Positions 7,960 through 16,976 of a stretch of DNA of 64,000 nt are shown here, one piece after another. Made by a program: the position numbers and the translations under genes. Each line of letters starts with the position of its first letter. The stretch's first letter is position 1. The notes under the pieces were generated by a model, which saw only the letters and a program-made list of their open reading frames with translations, had not been told where the DNA came from and ran no database searches. The DNA lies in NCBI GenBank assembly GCA_965216365.1, contig CBDCFT010000013.1:62001-126000 (forward strand). The letters are read 5' to 3'. This DNA is from CBDCFT01 sp965216365 (GTDB lineage Bacteria; Pseudomonadota; Gammaproteobacteria; Arenicellales; CBDCFT01).

Positions 7960-9657
7960 CTAATGTGTCGGCAAATTCCGTGAATCCGATATAGTCCGGC
8001 TGAGCAAGGCGACGGGCAGTAATCCGCATAAGACAATTAATAACGAACCCAGTGCGGCTTGCTCGATCAATTCATCGGATGCGAATTGATAAACGTGAGT
8101 TGCCAGGGTGTCAAAATTAAACGGACGCAATATCAATGTGGCGGGAAGTTCTTTCATGCAATCAACGAAAACCAGCAACACGCCGGTTAATATGCCACCG
8201 CGAATCAAGGGAACGTGAAACTTCCACAGTATTGTTGCCGGTTTAAAGCCAAGTGATCGCGAGGCCATATCCATTGACGGTGATATTTTGCCGAGGCTCG
8301 AGTCAACGGAACCAACCGCGACCGCCATGAAACGCACGACGTAAGCAAACACCAATGCAAATACGGTACCGCTAAGAATTAGCCCGGTCGAGATGCCGAA
8401 TGTATTACGCATGAATACATCGATGGAGTTGTCCAACGCAGCGAATGGAATGATGATGCCGATGGCTAACACTGCACCCGGGACGGCGTAGCCCAGCGAT
8501 GCGATGTTTGTGCTGATGGAAGTTGTGCTGTTGCCGCCCCGTAAACGTCGTGCGTAGGCGATTGTTAAGGCGAGTGCGAGTGCGCAAACTGCGGCGAGGC
8601 TCGAAACCAATAAACTATTGAATGCATATTGTTGGAATTCTGCGGTCCATGATTCATTGAAATGTTTTATCGCATGACGCAACAGTAATGCTGCGGGAAT
8701 GGCAAATCCAACCGTGACCGGAGCGGCGCAAATCGTCATGGCCGCCCAGCGTTGCCATCCCTGCAAATGATACTCAGGTAGGTGTTTAAACCGGCTGCTG
8801 GAGGTCTGGTAAAATCGTTTGTTACGCCGCCCCATGCGCTCGAGCGCGATGAGCAGGACAACGAAACTCAACATGACGCTGGCGATCTGCGCAGCGCCAC
8901 CGACATTGTTCATTTTCAGCCAGACATCGTATATGCCTGCTGTTAGTGTGCGCACGGCAAAGAAATCTACCGTGCCGTAGTCATTCAGAGTTTCCACCAG
9001 GGCAAGCGCGAGGCCAATGGCGATAGACGGTCGAGCGATGGGCAGAGCAACTTTGAAAAATGTTTTCCATGGCCCTTTTCCCAGAACACGGCTTGCTTCC
9101 AGTGTGTTGACGGATTGTTCGAGAAACGCAGAACGCGCCATTAAATATACATAAGGGTAAAGCACCACACCCATTAACAGGATCGCGCCACCCATGCTGC
9201 GTATTTGCGGAAACATATAGTCCGCCGCGCTTTGCCAACCGAATAGCTCGCGTAACAGTGTTTGTACCGGCCCGGCATACTCGAGCAAGTCGGTGTACAC
9301 ATAGGCGATAACGTATGCGGGAACCGCCATGGGCAGCAGCAACAACCACTCGAACATCCTTTTACCGGGAAACCGGCACATGGTGACCAGCCATGCGGTG
9401 GATACACCGGTCAGTAGAACAGCGTTGCCGACTCCGGCAAGTAAAACAAAAGTGTTCCACAAATAGGTCGGCAATACGGTGGTCGCCAAATGCGGCCAGA
9501 TATTTTCGCGTGGCGTGAAAGCAATGCTGATTACCGATACCACGGGTATCGCGACCAGCACCGCAATGATAACGGCTGTCAGCGCCCACGGTTCCAGCCA
9601 GCGACGCTGACCATTGATAAGTAACGGTGATACGGACCGGGTAGTCGCGAAAGACAT
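7960..9657 (-). CDS. fbpB: Fe(III) ABC transporter permease (FbpB/SfuB type)
   Basis: This is a fused double permease, 565 aa, with two homologous halves of about six membrane segments each. Each half carries an EAA-type loop: LEASRVLGKGPWKTFFKVALPIARPS in part at about residue 190, and MDMASRSLGFKPATILWKF at about 450. It would form the inner-membrane channel for ferric ions delivered by the periplasmic binding protein encoded just upstream (40-base gap, same strand). No ATP-binding subunit gene follows; the convergent fur gene is next, so the ATPase must come from elsewhere. Transcription probably starts at the Fur-controlled promoter ahead of the binding-protein gene. Confidence 0.9.
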   Translation of the reverse strand: MSFATTRSVSPLLINGQRRWLEPWALTAVIIAVLVAIPVVSVISIAFTPRENIWPHLATTVLPTYLWNTFVLLAGVGNAVLLTGVSTAWLVTMCRFPGKRMFEWLLLLPMAVPAYVIAYVYTDLLEYAGPVQTLLRELFGWQSAADYMFPQIRSMGGAILLMGVVLYPYVYLMARSAFLEQSVNTLEASRVLGKGPWKTFFKVALPIARPSIAIGLALALVETLNDYGTVDFFAVRTLTAGIYDVWLKMNNVGGAAQIASVMLSFVVLLIALERMGRRNKRFYQTSSSRFKHLPEYHLQGWQRWAAMTICAAPVTVGFAIPAALLLRHAIKHFNESWTAEFQQYAFNSLLVSSLAAVCALALALTIAYARRLRGGNSTTSISTNIASLGYAVPGAVLAIGIIIPFAALDNSIDVFMRNTFGISTGLILSGTVFALVFAYVVRFMAVAVGSVDSSLGKISPSMDMASRSLGFKPATILWKFHVPLIRGGILTGVLLVFVDCMKELPATLILRPFNFDTLATHVYQFASDELIEQAALGSLLIVLCGLLPVALLSRTISDSRNLPTH

Positions 9658-9696
9658 ACCTGACTTGCCGGTTACCGGTGACGAGTAGGGTACTGG

Positions 9697-10695
9697 TTAG
9701 TTATCGTAGCCGGTAATGTCCACCAGTTTTACCGCATCGCCGCGATGTTTTGCGACCTCGGACAAATTGACCTCGTCCATTTTGAATTGACCCCAGGAGT
9801 CGAGTAAATCCGACCAGGCAACATCTTGATTGACCGGGTACTCGGAGTTCTCCTGTGCATAGATTTTTTGCGCGGTTTGTTCACTCAAAAATTCCATCAG
9901 ACGAATAGCGTTGTCGTGATTCGGTGCGTATTTAGTTAACGCGATTCCGCTCACGTTCATGTGCGTGCCACGATCCGCCTGGTTAGGAAAAATAATACTC
10001 ACCGCGTTGGCCCATTCGGTTTGTTCCGGATCAGACAGCATCAACGCCATGTAATAATGATTAATGATCGCGACGTCACATTCGCCTTGATGTATCGCTT
10101 TTACCTGCGCGCGATCATTGCCCTGGGGTTTACGCGCAAGATTAGTTTTTACGCCGCTTAACCACTCTTGCGCTTGTTCGGTGCCGTGGTGAGTGATCAT
10201 GGCCGCGATCAGCGCTATCATATAATCGTGTTTGCCCGAGCGTGTGCATATCCGGCCCTGCCATTGCGGATCTGCCAGGTCTTCGTAACTGGTGAGTGGT
10301 TCCTGCACGCGTTCTTTCGATGCAACGATAATACGTGCGCGCGAGGTGAGTCCGAACCAATGCGACTCTGTATCGCGAAAGTGTTGCGGGGTGTTTTCGT
10401 TTAAAACATCAGACTGAACGGCCTGGGACAGACCCGCGTCTTTCATGTCCAGCAGACGGCCGATGTCGGAGGTCAGCAACAAGTCCGCCGGGCTGTTGCG
10501 CGCTTCGCGTTGCAGCCGTTCGATCAGCCCCTGTTTGGCATAAACCAGGTTGGTTTCGATACCGGTCTCCTGTGCGAATGCCTCCAGCAAAGGCTTTATT
10601 AAATACGGCTGGCGATACGAATAGATATTGACTTCATCGGCGAAAACGGCGAGGGGCGCCAGCATTACAAACAGCAGTAAACTACGTAAAAACAT
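9697..10695 (-). CDS. fbpA: Fe(III) ABC transporter periplasmic substrate-binding protein
   Basis: This 332-aa secreted protein has a clear Sec signal peptide (MFLRSLLLFVMLAPLAVFA, cleavage before DEVNIYS). The mature protein starts with the family motif VNIYSYRQPYLIKPLLEAF and contains LVYAKQGLIERLQ. Near residue 215 is INHYYMALML, whose tandem tyrosines correspond to the ferric-ion ligands of FbpA/FutA proteins. It is the first gene of a two-gene operon with the permease. A Fur box lies 27-45 bases ahead of the ATG, consistent with repression under iron-replete conditions. Confidence 0.92.
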   Translation of the reverse strand: MFLRSLLLFVMLAPLAVFADEVNIYSYRQPYLIKPLLEAFAQETGIETNLVYAKQGLIERLQREARNSPADLLLTSDIGRLLDMKDAGLSQAVQSDVLNENTPQHFRDTESHWFGLTSRARIIVASKERVQEPLTSYEDLADPQWQGRICTRSGKHDYMIALIAAMITHHGTEQAQEWLSGVKTNLARKPQGNDRAQVKAIHQGECDVAIINHYYMALMLSDPEQTEWANAVSIIFPNQADRGTHMNVSGIALTKYAPNHDNAIRLMEFLSEQTAQKIYAQENSEYPVNQDVAWSDLLDSWGQFKMDEVNLSEVAKHRGDAVKLVDITGYDN

Positions 10696-10719
10696 AACAA
10701 CCTCTATTTAATAATCTTA

Positions 10720-10742
10720 ATGCGAATGATTCTCATTTATAA
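10720..10742 (-). promoter_or_regulatory. Fur box upstream of the iron importer
   Basis: The sequence GCGAATGATTCTCATTTAT at 10722-10740 matches the Fur-box core (AATGAT and TCATT arms around a short centre) and fits the 7-1-7 model TGATAATnATTATCA at 11 of 14 defined positions. It lies just ahead of the ATG of the ferric binding-protein gene in an AT-rich segment, and fur itself is encoded 3 kb away. Binding is inferred from the match and context. Confidence 0.82.
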
Positions 10743-10871
10743 TTACCCAGTTTGTCAAGTGCAAAACAATGCAAATCCTGGCGATTTTGGACTTTATCGA
10801 TGGATAGATCACCACTGACAAGTGTCATAATCCGACTGTTAAGGACTCAACTCTTCACCCCATGAAACCCT

Positions 10872-11834
10872 ATGAATAAAACCAATGTAGCGAGTTTGCA
10901 CCTGTCCGTGCAGGACGGGCAGCGTTTGCTGAATCGCGTTCAACAAGAAATAAACCAGATTATTGTTGGCCAGTCCCAGCCGGTGCGATTGGCTTTGTGT
11001 TGTTTGCTGGCGCGTGGTCATTTATTGATTGAAGATATCCCCGGTGTTGGTAAAACCACCCTGGCCCGGGTGCTAGCGCAGGTGTTGGGTTTGCCCTTCT
11101 CGCGCATCCAGTTCACCAGCGATTTATTACCGGCAGATATTATAGGCGTTTCTACGTTTGATCCGGAAGCGCATAAATTTGTGTTTCATCCCGGCCCGAT
11201 TTTCGCTTCAATTATTCTGGCGGACGAAGTTAATCGCGCCACGCCAAAAGCACAAAGCGCATTGCTCGAAGCGATGGAGGAACATCAGGTCTCCGCTGAA
11301 GGCGAAACACGTCCGTTACCGCAACCGTTTTTCGTTATCGCGACACAAAATCCCCATGAACAAATCGGAACCTTTCCGTTGCCCGAATCGCAACTGGATC
11401 GCTTTTTGATGCGCTTGAGTCTGGGTTATCCCGATCCTAAAGCTGAAAAATTATTGCTTAAGGGAACCGACCGCCGCGACATATTGCCATCGCTGCAGGC
11501 GCTACTCGATGCCAGGGACATTCTGGACTTGCAGGCACAATGCCGTCGCATTCATTGCAGCGATGCGTTGGTCGACTACGTCCATGCGTTGCTGGAAGAG
11601 ACGCGTGTCAACGAACGTTTTCAATACGGCTTGTCGCCGCGTGCGGGACTCGCATTGACCCATGCCGCTCGCGCCTGGGCATTTTTGGAAGGGCGCGACA
11701 TGGTGTTACCGGAAGACGTGCAGGCGGTCGCACCCAGTGTGCTGGATCATCGTTTGCAGGGTAACGATCCCGGCATTCAACACGCCGTGTCAAACACTGT
11801 GCAACAACTTCTGCAAAACGTACCTATTCCCTGA
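10872..11834 (+). CDS. MoxR-family AAA+ ATPase
   Basis: This 320-aa cytosolic MoxR ATPase (AAA_3 core plus lid) is thought to act as a chaperone in assembling or activating protein complexes. Walker A is DIPGVGKTTLA near residues 54-64. Walker B is ILADEVNRATPKAQSALLEAMEE near 115-137, and the sensor region is VIATQNPHEQIGTFPLPESQLDRF. Its stop overlaps the start of the DUF58 gene by one base, and a transglutaminase-like membrane protein follows. MoxR-DUF58-TgpA is a widespread operon of unknown precise function, linked in Pseudomonas to the essential gene tgpA. Confidence 0.93.
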   Translation: MNKTNVASLHLSVQDGQRLLNRVQQEINQIIVGQSQPVRLALCCLLARGHLLIEDIPGVGKTTLARVLAQVLGLPFSRIQFTSDLLPADIIGVSTFDPEAHKFVFHPGPIFASIILADEVNRATPKAQSALLEAMEEHQVSAEGETRPLPQPFFVIATQNPHEQIGTFPLPESQLDRFLMRLSLGYPDPKAEKLLLKGTDRRDILPSLQALLDARDILDLQAQCRRIHCSDALVDYVHALLEETRVNERFQYGLSPRAGLALTHAARAWAFLEGRDMVLPEDVQAVAPSVLDHRLQGNDPGIQHAVSNTVQQLLQNVPIP

Positions 11835-12757
11835 TGGCGCAAGTGATGGTCGGGGCCGCGGCTGCCCAGATACTCGGGCGGCGGCAACTGTTTATGCTGC
11901 CGACTCGAAACGGACTGTGGTTCGTAATGGTTTTGTTTGCCATGTTGTTAGCGGCGATTAACTACAACAACGGTCTCGCTTTTGGTTTCACTTTTCTATT
12001 GGCATCGGTGGTGTTGGTGTCCATGTTATACACGCATCGTAATTTGTCGGGCATCAGAGTTAGCGTAGGCACGCCACAACCGGTGTTCGCCGGACAACCG
12101 AGTCGCTTCCCTGTCGCACTGCAAAGTAACAGCGACAACAGACGCAGCAACGTGTGGGTGATGTGCGCAGACGAAACTGCACAAACGGATATCGAACCCC
12201 GCCAAACTGCCCAGGTGCACGTACCGGTGGGAGCACCCAAACGCGGTTGGTTGCGTTGCCCGCCGGTGGTGGTGTCCAGCGCCTTTCCTTTCGGATTGCT
12301 GTATACCTGGTCGCGCAAACTGAAACCCACTGCACGCGGTCTGGTTTATCCCAAGCCGGGTGCTACTCGTCCCTTGCCCTTGAGTCCCGATCGTGATGGC
12401 TCTACTCATGCCGGCACCCGATACGAAGGCGATGATTTTTCCGGGCTGCGTGATTACCGTGTCGGCGATTCGCTGCGCCGGGTGCACTGGAAGGCCGCAG
12501 CGCGGGGTCTTGGTATGCAAAGCAAGATTTTCAGTGGTGCGAATGTCAGTACCCTGTGGCTGGATTGGGATATGTTGCCGGAGTTGAAAACCGAAGCACG
12601 TTTGAGTCAGCTATGCCGTTGGGTGCTGGATGCGGAAATCACGGGTTGTCTGTATGGTCTGCGTATACCGGGTGTGGAACTTTCACCGAACTGCGGCCCT
12701 GCGCATCGGCATGAATGCCTGCAGGCATTGGCGCTCTGGGATCTTGCTGATGTCTAG
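11834..12757 (+). CDS. DUF58 domain protein
   Basis: This 307-aa membrane protein has two adjacent hydrophobic segments near the N terminus (roughly residues 28-65) followed by a soluble region with the DUF58 signature. The diagnostic stretch is YEGDDFSGLRDYRVGDSLRRVHWKAAAR, quoted here only as its parts GDDFSGLRDY and RVHWKAAAR (about residues 196-222). DUF58 proteins have a von Willebrand A-like fold and are partners of MoxR ATPases. The start overlaps the MoxR stop by one base and the next gene begins 17 bases later, supporting one operon. The molecular role is unknown. Confidence 0.88.
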   Translation: MAQVMVGAAAAQILGRRQLFMLPTRNGLWFVMVLFAMLLAAINYNNGLAFGFTFLLASVVLVSMLYTHRNLSGIRVSVGTPQPVFAGQPSRFPVALQSNSDNRRSNVWVMCADETAQTDIEPRQTAQVHVPVGAPKRGWLRCPPVVVSSAFPFGLLYTWSRKLKPTARGLVYPKPGATRPLPLSPDRDGSTHAGTRYEGDDFSGLRDYRVGDSLRRVHWKAAARGLGMQSKIFSGANVSTLWLDWDMLPELKTEARLSQLCRWVLDAEITGCLYGLRIPGVELSPNCGPAHRHECLQALALWDLADV

Positions 12758-12774
12758 GCCGATGTCTAAGACGG

Positions 12775-14826
12775 ATGTTTAAAATTCGCAGTTACCGTCC
12801 ACCCGATTTGGCGCCGGATCGGGTGGCCGTAAATTGGCTGTTGTTCAGTGCCGCTTTGTCTATTTCATTCCACGGCACACACATTCCGTTATGGTTAACA
12901 CTAACTGCGCTCGCCCTTGTCGCGGGTCGTTTCGTCATTGAACAACGTGCCTGGCGGGTGCCGGGTCGAGTCGTTCGTTTGCTTCTGTTTCTGGTCATCT
13001 TCGTGGCGGTGTTCAAGCAGTTTGGAACGATACTGGGTCGCGACGCAGGCACGGCGTTTTTAACCGTATTAGTCGGTTTAAAAATTCTAGAAACACGCTC
13101 ACTGCGTGATTATTTATTTGACGTTTTTCTTTTATATTTTTTAACTCTGGGTGCGTTCTTTTTTTCGCAGTCTTTAATCACCGGTGTCTATGCTTTTGCC
13201 ATTGCGACGGTCATTACCATCGCGCTGATTCGTTTGAGTCAGTCAAATTCTGTCGCGGGTGGCGAGGCACTGCGCATTACCGGTGGCATGGTGATCAAGG
13301 CATTGCCTTTGATGCTGGTGCTTTATTTATTATTCCCGCGTATCCATGGCAGTTTATGGATGTTGCCGCAGGACGCGTTCAGTTCCAGCACCGGGTTGAG
13401 CGATGAAGTGTCTCCCGGATCGATTACGAACTTACTCGGCGATGATTCCATTGCATTCAGAGTGGAATTCGACGGTGTGGTGCCGCAACCATCGAAACAA
13501 TACTGGCGCGCATTGGTATTGAGCGAAACGGATGGGCAAACCTGGCGGCGCAGTAACATCGATAAGTACGGGGTTGCATCGCTGGATGTGGAACCACTCG
13601 GCCCACCGGTTGGTTATACCGTAATTCACGAACCGAGTAACAATCGTTGGCTGCCGATTCTTGATTTGCCTGCGGCCGCACCAAAGAAAACAATATTCAA
13701 AACAGGTTATGTGGTTTCGATCATCGCTCCCCTTGATCAGCGTATACGTTACCAGGCTGAATCGTATCTTGATTATCGTACTACGCGTCTGGATGAACGC
13801 ACGCGCCGCTACAATTTGCGATACCCAAAGGATCGGTCCGAGCGGGTCGATCAATTATTGCAACAGTGGTTGAGCGATAACCCTGATACGGCATCGCTCG
13901 CAAACCGGATGCTCCGGCATTTTCGTGAACAGGAATTTTATTACACCCTAAGTCCGCCGCCGTTAAACAACAACCGCCTGGAGGAGTTTTTATTCGATAC
14001 CCGGCGGGGCTATTGCGAACACTACGCATCCGCGTTTGGCAGTCTGATGCGTATGGCCGGTGTACCGACACGCATGGTGATCGGATATCAGGGCGGCGAA
14101 TGGAATGAATCCGGCGGTTATTTGTCGGTGCGCAATTCCGATGCCCATGCGTGGAACGAAGTGTGGATGGACGAGCGTGGCTGGGTGCGGGTCGATCCGA
14201 CCGCAGCCATCGCGCCGGAGCGTATCGAACTCGGGCTGGATGCTTTGCGGGCAATGGATGAAAACGATATTCCGTTTGGATCATTGGATGCCGCCGAGTT
14301 GCGTAGTTTGATTTCGGGCAACTGGATAAAACGTCAGTGGGAATTGACCAAAATGCGCTGGGATGCAGTGAATACCGTATGGGATAAATGGGTCATGGCG
14401 TACGGCCCGGAAGAGCAGTTGGAGTTCCTGCGTAATCTTGGCTTTGATACGCCATCATGGTTGAAAATGGTATTGATTATGATTGCGGTGGCCACCGTGT
14501 TATTACTTTTGTTCACTTTGCTCTTGTTTTTACCAAAGCGTAACCAGGACCCGGTCATTGTTGCTTATCAACGATTCTGTTCCAAACTTTCTAAAATAGG
14601 GCTGGCGCGACCGGCAAATGAAGGTCCTGCGCAGTTTGCGCAACGTGTTGTCAACAAGCGTCCGGATTTGTCGGAAACTGTCAGTAAAATTACGGACTTG
14701 TATGTACAACTACGTTATTCAAACGACAACGTTACGGTTGACGACAAATCAAAATCAGATACATTGTCACAATTCAAACAACTGACAAAACAATTTAACC
14801 CGGCGCGCATACCAGGCCCGGCATAA
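12775..14826 (+). CDS. tgpA: TgpA-like transglutaminase-domain membrane protein (DUF3488/transglutaminase/DUF4129)
   Basis: This 683-aa protein has about six N-terminal membrane segments (DUF3488, to about residue 200), a periplasmic transglutaminase-like domain, one further membrane segment near residue 565 (MVLIMIAVATVLLLLF) and a cytosolic DUF4129-type tail. The catalytic triad is visible: Cys414 in RRGYCEHYASAFG, His458 in SDAHAWNEVW and Asp474 in VRVDPTAA. TgpA is essential in Pseudomonas aeruginosa, and its substrate is unknown. It is the third gene of the MoxR-DUF58 operon and glpK starts 15 bases after it. The product looks complete. Confidence 0.9.
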   Translation: MFKIRSYRPPDLAPDRVAVNWLLFSAALSISFHGTHIPLWLTLTALALVAGRFVIEQRAWRVPGRVVRLLLFLVIFVAVFKQFGTILGRDAGTAFLTVLVGLKILETRSLRDYLFDVFLLYFLTLGAFFFSQSLITGVYAFAIATVITIALIRLSQSNSVAGGEALRITGGMVIKALPLMLVLYLLFPRIHGSLWMLPQDAFSSSTGLSDEVSPGSITNLLGDDSIAFRVEFDGVVPQPSKQYWRALVLSETDGQTWRRSNIDKYGVASLDVEPLGPPVGYTVIHEPSNNRWLPILDLPAAAPKKTIFKTGYVVSIIAPLDQRIRYQAESYLDYRTTRLDERTRRYNLRYPKDRSERVDQLLQQWLSDNPDTASLANRMLRHFREQEFYYTLSPPPLNNNRLEEFLFDTRRGYCEHYASAFGSLMRMAGVPTRMVIGYQGGEWNESGGYLSVRNSDAHAWNEVWMDERGWVRVDPTAAIAPERIELGLDALRAMDENDIPFGSLDAAELRSLISGNWIKRQWELTKMRWDAVNTVWDKWVMAYGPEEQLEFLRNLGFDTPSWLKMVLIMIAVATVLLLLFTLLLFLPKRNQDPVIVAYQRFCSKLSKIGLARPANEGPAQFAQRVVNKRPDLSETVSKITDLYVQLRYSNDNVTVDDKSKSDTLSQFKQLTKQFNPARIPGPA

Positions 14827-14841
14827 CTTTGGAGGACAAAT

Positions 14842-16332
14842 ATGAGTGCCGACCCACTCATACTGGCAATCGACCAGGGTACTACCAGCTCACGTGCAAT
14901 AGCATTTGATCAGTCTGGTTCACCGCGTTTAAGCGCGCAACAAGAATTCCGGCAAATTTATCCTGACGACGGCTGGGTAGAACATGATCCGAACGAGATC
15001 TGGCAAACCACGTTAGAAGTTTGTCGTGACGTAGCGCAACAAACGCAGTCTATCGGCGAATTCGTCGCGATCGGCATTACCAATCAACGCGAAACAACAG
15101 TGGTGTGGAACCGTTCAACTGGCGAGCCAATTTATAACGCCATCGTTTGGCAGGACCGGCGAACGGCGGATCAGTGTCAGACGTTGCGTGAAGCGGGTCA
15201 TGAAAACACCATTACCAACGCCACAGGTTTGTTGCTCGATGCGTATTTTTCTTCCACCAAGATTGCATGGATTCTGGACAATGTTGACGGTGCACGAGAG
15301 TTGGCAGAAAAAGGTGAACTCGCGTTTGGCACCACGGATTGTTTTTTGATCTGGAAACTAACCGGTGGCAAGGTACACGCAACCGATGCCAGCAACGCAT
15401 CACGCACAAACCTGTTCGACATTCATAAACAGGAGTGGAGCGATTCACTATTGAGCATTTTTGATGTGCCGCGGTCTGTGTTACCGGATGTTCGCGACAG
15501 CGCCGACGATTACGGTGTAACGCACACGCAATGGTTTGACAAAGCTATTCCCATTTACGGCGTCGCCGGCGATCAACAAGCCGCCACAGTGGGCCAGGCC
15601 TGTTTCGAACCCGGCATGATTAAAAGCACTTACGGCACTGGTTGTTTCATGATGATGAATACCGGCACCACGCCACTGTCATCCAAAAATCGTTTATTGA
15701 CGACAGTAGCCTATCGACTGGAAGGTCAAACAACCTACGCTCTGGAAGGTTCCATTTTCAATGCCGGTACAGCTGTGCAATGGCTACGCGATGGACTGCA
15801 GATCATCGATTCAGCAGAGCAAACTCAAGCGATGGTGGACGAGCTGGATTCAAATAAGGGCGTTTACATGGTCCCGGCCTTTACCGGTTTAGGCGCACCG
15901 CATTGGGACCCTCATGCACGCGGTGCCGTGTTCGGAATCACACGTGACACAGGTAGAGCGGAGTTTGTTCGTGCAGCGCTGGAATCGGTGTGTTATCAAA
16001 CATACGATTTGATTAATGCCATGCAACAGGACGGCGCAACACCATCAGCGCTACGTGTCGATGGCGGGATGGTTGTCAATGATTGGCTATTGCAGTTTCT
16101 GGCCGATGTTATCGACATGCCCGTGCAACGGCCAACGGTTATTGAAACTACAGCACTAGGCGCAGCCTACCTCGCTGGATTAAAGGCTGGTGTGTTTGAT
16201 TCGTTTGACGACATCAGTCAGCGTTGGCAACAAGACGCATCATTCGCGCCCAGGATTCAGACGCAGCAACGCGACGCATTATTAACAGCCTGGAAAAATG
16301 CGGTCACACGTGTGTTGGCAAACAGTTCCTAG
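14842..16332 (+). CDS. glpK: Glycerol kinase
   Basis: Glycerol kinase makes sn-glycerol-3-phosphate from glycerol and ATP. The 496-aa FGGY-family protein has the phosphate-binding DQGTTSSRAIAFD at residues 11-23, GITNQRETTVVWNR (about 78), the signature YGTGCFMMMNTG (about 263) and the C-terminal DGGMVVNDWLLQFLADV. A strong ribosome site TTTGGAGGAC precedes the ATG. Neither glpF nor glpD is nearby; the gene instead trails the tgpA operon by 15 bases, with its own good ribosome site. It is followed by a repeat and a dead dehydrogenase remnant. Confidence 0.96.
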   Translation: MSADPLILAIDQGTTSSRAIAFDQSGSPRLSAQQEFRQIYPDDGWVEHDPNEIWQTTLEVCRDVAQQTQSIGEFVAIGITNQRETTVVWNRSTGEPIYNAIVWQDRRTADQCQTLREAGHENTITNATGLLLDAYFSSTKIAWILDNVDGARELAEKGELAFGTTDCFLIWKLTGGKVHATDASNASRTNLFDIHKQEWSDSLLSIFDVPRSVLPDVRDSADDYGVTHTQWFDKAIPIYGVAGDQQAATVGQACFEPGMIKSTYGTGCFMMMNTGTTPLSSKNRLLTTVAYRLEGQTTYALEGSIFNAGTAVQWLRDGLQIIDSAEQTQAMVDELDSNKGVYMVPAFTGLGAPHWDPHARGAVFGITRDTGRAEFVRAALESVCYQTYDLINAMQQDGATPSALRVDGGMVVNDWLLQFLADVIDMPVQRPTVIETTALGAAYLAGLKAGVFDSFDDISQRWQQDASFAPRIQTQQRDALLTAWKNAVTRVLANSS

Positions 16333-16345
16333 ATAGCGTTCAGCG

Positions 16346-16447
16346 ATGTAGGGTGGATAAGTCGCGTCTGCAACGCCATCCACCGATAGAGATAATTGAA
16401 CGCTGACTGCTGACAGCCATTCCTCATTTAACCATCCGTAACACGTG
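16346..16447. repeat. Dispersed palindromic repeat, copy A
   Basis: The segment has a hairpin (GGTGGAT at 16352 and ATCCACC around 16378-16384, with inner GCGT/ACGC) followed by a tail TGCTGACAGCC...ATTTAACCATCCGTAACACGTG. The hairpin matches copy C (47433-47466) and the tail matches copy B (29911-29950) at about 35 of 40 positions. Similar GTAGGGTGGAT repeats occur in many environmental gammaproteobacteria. This copy abuts a decayed dehydrogenase fragment. Confidence 0.75.
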
Positions 16448-16449
16448 AA

Positions 16450-16591
16450 TCGAGATGAAATAGTCGCCAGTGTGCTGGTTGGTCGTGAAGGCGATCCTCC
16501 CGACATTGCCAATGCAGTGGCTTTCCTGTGCTAGTGGGGATAAAGCTACATTACCGGCGCAAACATCCCGGTGAAAGGCGGCTTTTACATG
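16450..16591 (+). pseudogene. C-terminal remnant of a short-chain dehydrogenase (acetoacetyl-CoA reductase-like)
   Basis: Read in one frame from 16451, the sequence gives RDEIVASVLVGREGDPPDI, then ANAVAFLC, a TAG, WG, a TAA, and SYITGANIPVKGGFYM. This is the C-terminal end of FabG/PhaB-type SDR proteins, where the family has a GxPxxIAxAVAFL helix and an ITGxxxxVxGG strand. The two stops replace codons rather than shifting frame, so this is true decay by substitution. No upstream part of the gene is present; the repeat copy A abuts the fragment. It is non-functional. Confidence 0.78.
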
Positions 16592-16685
16592 TCTTATTTA
16601 GTCGGGCGCTACTTTCACCGTCTATCCGGCGTACGATGCAAACGGTATGATGCAGGTTTGCATTTAACTCCAGGAGTTACCGAAT

Positions 16686-16925
16686 ATGTCCGAACCTGTT
16701 ATCGCTCAAACCGAACCCTATGGTGTTGAACTGGAAACCGGTACCTATTGGTGGTGCCGTTGTGGCAAATCCGCGAAACAACCTTTTTGTGACGGTTCGC
16801 ACAAAGACACCGATTTCACGCCGGTAAAAGTCGAAATCGAAGAAAAGAAAAAAGTGTATCTGTGCGGTTGTAAACACACGGCTAACCAGCCGTTTTGCGA
16901 TGGTAGTCACAAAGAGTTGAGTTAG
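16686..16925 (+). CDS. Double CDGSH iron-sulfur domain protein
   Basis: This 79-aa protein carries two CDGSH-type [2Fe-2S] sites of the form C-x-C-x(n)-C-DGSH: CRCGKSAKQPFCDGSH (about residues 23-38) and CGCKHTANQPFCDGSH (about 59-74). Each supplies the three-cysteine, one-histidine ligand set of mitoNEET-like proteins. In bacteria such small double-CDGSH proteins are soluble, and their physiological role (redox or cluster transfer) is not established. An AACTCCAGGAG element precedes the ATG as ribosome site. It lies 12 bases before the possible early start of rsmA. Confidence 0.93.
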   Translation: MSEPVIAQTEPYGVELETGTYWWCRCGKSAKQPFCDGSHKDTDFTPVKVEIEEKKKVYLCGCKHTANQPFCDGSHKELS

Positions 16926-16976
16926 TAATTCTCTAGGTTGTTCGTCAACCCGATTTCCTCACTGGCTTTTCGTTCA

